This document shows positions 4,590 through 7,402 of a DNA stretch of 7,402 nt, in pieces; within the stretch, counting starts at the first letter, position 1; each line of letters begins with the position of its first letter. The stretch covers positions 1-7,402 of the forward strand of contig JAPXMM010000124.1 of assembly GCA_033809015.1 (NCBI GenBank), in the 5' to 3' direction. The notes under the pieces were generated by a model that was given only the letters and a program-made list of their open reading frames with translations, was not told the origin of the DNA and made no database searches. The translations under genes were made by a program, and so were the position numbers. This DNA is from DTU049 sp033809015. GTDB taxonomy: Bacteria > Bacteroidota > Bacteroidia > Bacteroidales > DTU049.

Positions 4590-7402
4590 TTACTCTCCTT
4601 CACCTGTCTTTTTACAAATTAATTGATAATCACAATATTTGCAATTTTTTTGATCCGCTGTCAAGTCGAAAGTATTATCATCTTTTAGTTCAATGATTTT
4701 TTCTTTTATTTTTTCGTTAAAATCTTCCATTTCTTGTCTAAAGTCAATTGATTCTTTATTTTTCTTTAATTCATATTGATATGCTTGGCTATAAATTTTT
4801 AAATAAACGTTTTCACCATAAACATTCTTATTATCTTCAAATTTTTTACAATATAAATTGCAATAAAAGGCTAGCTGAAAAGCATATTCCATTTTTGAAT
4901 TTTGTTCAAAAAGCTCATTAATGTTCCCATATGTTGTATTTTTTTTATCACCAGTTTTGAAATCTATTATGTATATTCCTTTTTCATTTTGTATTATTAA
5001 GTCTATTGTCCCATCTAGTGTTATATCATCTATTTTATAATCCAAATGTTGTTCTGTGCCTATAATAATAGCAGGAAAATGAGAAAGTTTGCTATTTATT
5101 TCCACATTAAAAAATTTCTTTAGCATATTTTTTAGTTGTTCTTTGAGTAAAAGCTCTTTTATGCTGTAGTTATTTGGTAGCAGCTCATCACATTTTTGAT
5201 CTATTTTACTTTGTATATTTTTCAATGTATCTTTAGATATTTCTTCATTTATAAATTCGCTAAACAATTCTTTCATGGCTTGATGTAGTAGGTTACCTAA
5301 TTGTGTTTGTAAATATTCATCAGGAAATAGTTTAGTGTCAGTTAAATTTTCAAGGTAACGAAAATAAAATTTTCGTGGACATTGTATGTAAGTGCTAAGA
5401 GCATTGCGAGACAGTCCATATTTATGCAGGTAGTTATTTACTTTGTTTGTGATATTATCTTTACTAATTTCATGTATGTTTACTTGTGAAGATTTACCGA
5501 TTTTTTCTAGCACATTTATTATTTCCACATTTCTATATTTTAATTGTAATAAATATGGACTATAGTCAGACTCTTCGCCGCCAACAAATTTGGATGAAAG
5601 CAAGTGGATATCTTGACTACGCTGCAATAATCTATAAATATGAAAAGCATCTAATCCTTCTCGCCAATCTGGAGTAGGCAATCCAAAATGTTTTCTGAAA
5701 TGATAAGGAATAAACGTAGGTACATATTTATCTCCAGGAACAATTTTATTATTTAATGAGAGAATTAATACTTTGTCAAAATCTAATAATCTGCTCTCCA
5801 TTAACCCCATGATCTGAATATTTTCCAGTGGCTCACCCTCTAATTCTATTTTTACATCTCTGAGTATCTGAGTGATTAATGATATTAGGAATTTTATTTT
5901 TTTGATTTCGATTTTGTGCTGGTCAAAAAGTGCATTGATATCATATAATTTAGTATAAATATTTCTAATAGCTTCTAATTCTAGTAAGAGCATAGAATTA
6001 TTTTTGCTAATATTTTTTAGATCTTCTTCTATATCAGTGAGCAACAGCATTAGTGAGTTTAAAAATTGATAGCGATCTTGTGCTGTGATGATCATTAGCA
6101 ATTTATTTATTAATTCATAAGAATAATGTGCGTTTTGATTTATTTCTATAAAATCGTCTATATCATTAGCGGTATTATCAGTTTTTTTATTATTTAGGAA
6201 ATTATTAATTATATTTTGAGCAGTTAAATTTTTATAAATAAATGGATGATAGAGCAGCTCTATCCAAATTTGTTTTGTTATGAAAAATTTGTCATTTTCT
6301 TTTCTAATATTGTCATATACTTCGAAAATTTGCATTATTAGAGTATATGCATGAGTGTTTTTCACAGAATGATTCATTGTTATATTTACAGACTTAATGT
6401 CGTCTGGCAGGGATGAAATTACTATAGGTAGCAAGCTAGCATCTGGCAAAATTATAGCTTGATATTGCTCTGTAGAATGTGTTAATTGTGAAGCAGCATA
6501 TTTAGCCTCCTCTATTTCATTAGTTAATGAACAAATTTGTATTTTATCTTTTACTTTCTGAAAATCCACTCCCAGATTATTAGTTTCTACTACGAAATCC
6601 TCTGGCATAGGAAAATTATTCATCAGTTTATTTAATTGTCTGCCAGCACTATAGAGCTTATCATTCAGATATTCATCATCATATTCCCAGATGAAATGTA
6701 TATCTTTTTCATGCTTTATGTCTTTTTTTAATTTTTCAAACAATTTATATTCTGCTTCAGTTACAAAATTAAAGCCAACTAAATAAAAAATCCTATCATT
6801 TATTTTTGTGATTTTATCCAAATCATTATCTACAAAATGTCTAATTTGTAATCCTTCATAAGCCAATTTTTCATTTAAAAGATTTTTTCTGTAGTGATCA
6901 TATAAATCGTAGAGTTTATTCCAAATGTATAAGTATGAATCGGCAAGTTTGGTATTATTGATGTTTTTGATAAGTTTGTCTAGATTATTTTTTAAGTGAT
7001 TATCTATATCTAGCTCAAAGATGCTTTCTAACTCTTTCGCGTTTGTTATATTTATAAAAAGTTCTTTAGCATTTGCATATTCATTATCTATATCGTTGAA
7101 ATCTTTTAGCAGTATATCTCCTAAAAAATAAAATTCATCGAAAGATAATTTGATATCTTTATAAATTTCATTAAATGAATTATATAACTTAAATATTGAA
7201 ACTACGTCTTCTACCTTAGTGAGAGGAGAGTTATCATCTACCCAATCGCGTAGCGATATGATGTCAGGCAAATAAGTTGCTTTTTTAGAAACATTTATAA
7301 ACTCTTTTATAAGGAAAATGCTAGATCGTCTATTAGGCATCAAAATAGTAATATCCTTCAGATTATCATTATGTTTTTGATAAATATGATTTGCTACTAA
7401 AT
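4590..7402 (-). CDS. addB: AddB-type PD-(D/E)XK nuclease/helicase-like subunit, 5' end cut by the window
   Basis: AddB pairs with the AddA helicase-nuclease to resect double-strand breaks for RecA-dependent repair. The frame is open to the window edge: 936 codons are visible, and 19 of them precede the TTG at 7343. Those codons (LVANHIYQKHNDNLKDITIL) lead directly into MPNRR and look like the family's N terminus, so only about 5-15 residues are probably missing. Numbering from the first visible codon, 1 to about 650 is the helicase-like part without a Walker A motif, hence probably no ATPase. The RecB-type nuclease follows: H706 in GNLLH, D800 in GTIDLII, D813 and K815 in IIDFKTG, then Q842-x3-Y846. 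The 13-residue gap between the two aspartates equals that in E. coli RecB (D1067, D1080). C674 in QCPRKF together with C920-x2-C923-x5-C929 forms the AddB iron-sulfur staple. All catalytic and cluster residues are present. No addA lies in the window; it may lie beyond the right edge. Convergent with cca. Confidence 0.88.
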   Translation of the reverse strand, partial: LVANHIYQKHNDNLKDITILMPNRRSSIFLIKEFINVSKKATYLPDIISLRDWVDDNSPLTKVEDVVSIFKLYNSFNEIYKDIKLSFDEFYFLGDILLKDFNDIDNEYANAKELFINITNAKELESIFELDIDNHLKNNLDKLIKNINNTKLADSYLYIWNKLYDLYDHYRKNLLNEKLAYEGLQIRHFVDNDLDKITKINDRIFYLVGFNFVTEAEYKLFEKLKKDIKHEKDIHFIWEYDDEYLNDKLYSAGRQLNKLMNNFPMPEDFVVETNNLGVDFQKVKDKIQICSLTNEIEEAKYAASQLTHSTEQYQAIILPDASLLPIVISSLPDDIKSVNITMNHSVKNTHAYTLIMQIFEVYDNIRKENDKFFITKQIWIELLYHPFIYKNLTAQNIINNFLNNKKTDNTANDIDDFIEINQNAHYSYELINKLLMIITAQDRYQFLNSLMLLLTDIEEDLKNISKNNSMLLLELEAIRNIYTKLYDINALFDQHKIEIKKIKFLISLITQILRDVKIELEGEPLENIQIMGLMESRLLDFDKVLILSLNNKIVPGDKYVPTFIPYHFRKHFGLPTPDWREGLDAFHIYRLLQRSQDIHLLSSKFVGGEESDYSPYLLQLKYRNVEIINVLEKIGKSSQVNIHEISKDNITNKVNNYLHKYGLSRNALSTYIQCPRKFYFRYLENLTDTKLFPDEYLQTQLGNLLHQAMKELFSEFINEEISKDTLKNIQSKIDQKCDELLPNNYSIKELLLKEQLKNMLKKFFNVEINSKLSHFPAIIIGTEQHLDYKIDDITLDGTIDLIIQNEKGIYIIDFKTGDKKNTTYGNINELFEQNSKMEYAFQLAFYCNLYCKKFEDNKNVYGENVYLKIYSQAYQYELKKNKESIDFRQEMEDFNEKIKEKIIELKDDNTFDLTADQKNCKYCDYQLICKKTGEGE

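Noticed and set aside
5486..5677. Plus-strand open frame of 63 codons
   Set aside because: It is antisense to the middle of the AddB-like gene, without a ribosome binding site or recognisable sequence; a chance open frame.
1..7402. Defence island, CRISPR array, prophage or insertion sequence
   Set aside because: No spaced identical repeats, transposase, integrase or phage structural protein was found. The helicase and AddB-like nuclease are best explained as core repair enzymes with close housekeeping relatives.

Overview
The window is a strongly AT-rich stretch (by eye roughly a quarter to a third G+C). It most likely comes from the chromosome of a member of the Bacteroidota. Four things support this. 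The AddB-type nuclease has the N-terminal layout I know from Bacteroidota AddB proteins (a PNRR-type first strand, then an S(F)DEFYFLGDILLKDFNDID-like block). The CCA-adding enzyme carries a C-terminal HD domain and is about 480 residues long. Ribosome binding sites are weak and A-rich. Several TAnnTTTG sequences of the Bacteroidota -7 promoter type lie upstream of genes. I cannot name a genus. The low G+C would suit a host-associated or fermentative lineage, but that is inference.

Layout, left to right. Positions 1-71 hold the first 23 codons of an unidentified leftward gene that runs off the window. A divergent spacer (72-230) separates it from a rightward Crp/Fnr-family regulator (231-932). 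This regulator has four cysteines that line up with the [4Fe-4S] ligands of E. coli FNR, so it is predicted to sense oxygen or redox state. After a short spacer with an AT-rich hairpin and a promoter-like element comes a GTG-started SF1B helicase of the Dda/RecD-like type (1017-2777). The HD-domain CCA tRNA nucleotidyltransferase (2823-4268) follows 45 bases later, probably in the same transcript. A 321-base non-coding spacer (4269-4589) contains nested, roughly coaxial inverted repeats and lies between convergent genes. The rest is a leftward AddB-type nuclease/helicase-like subunit (4590-7402). Its reading frame stays open to the right edge, so its start lies outside the window.

How the genes fit together: this looks like ordinary core-genome content rather than a mobile island. 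Two products act in DNA metabolism. The SF1B helicase is a candidate for repair or fork processing, and AddB is the nuclease partner of an AddA helicase in double-strand-break end resection. One product matures tRNA 3' ends, and one is a transcription factor. No transposase, integrase, phage gene, CRISPR array, tRNA or rRNA was seen. I found no convincing undescribed system. The points most worth a second look are the complete FNR cysteine signature in the regulator, the nested dyad symmetry in the convergent spacer, and the C-terminal extension of the helicase.
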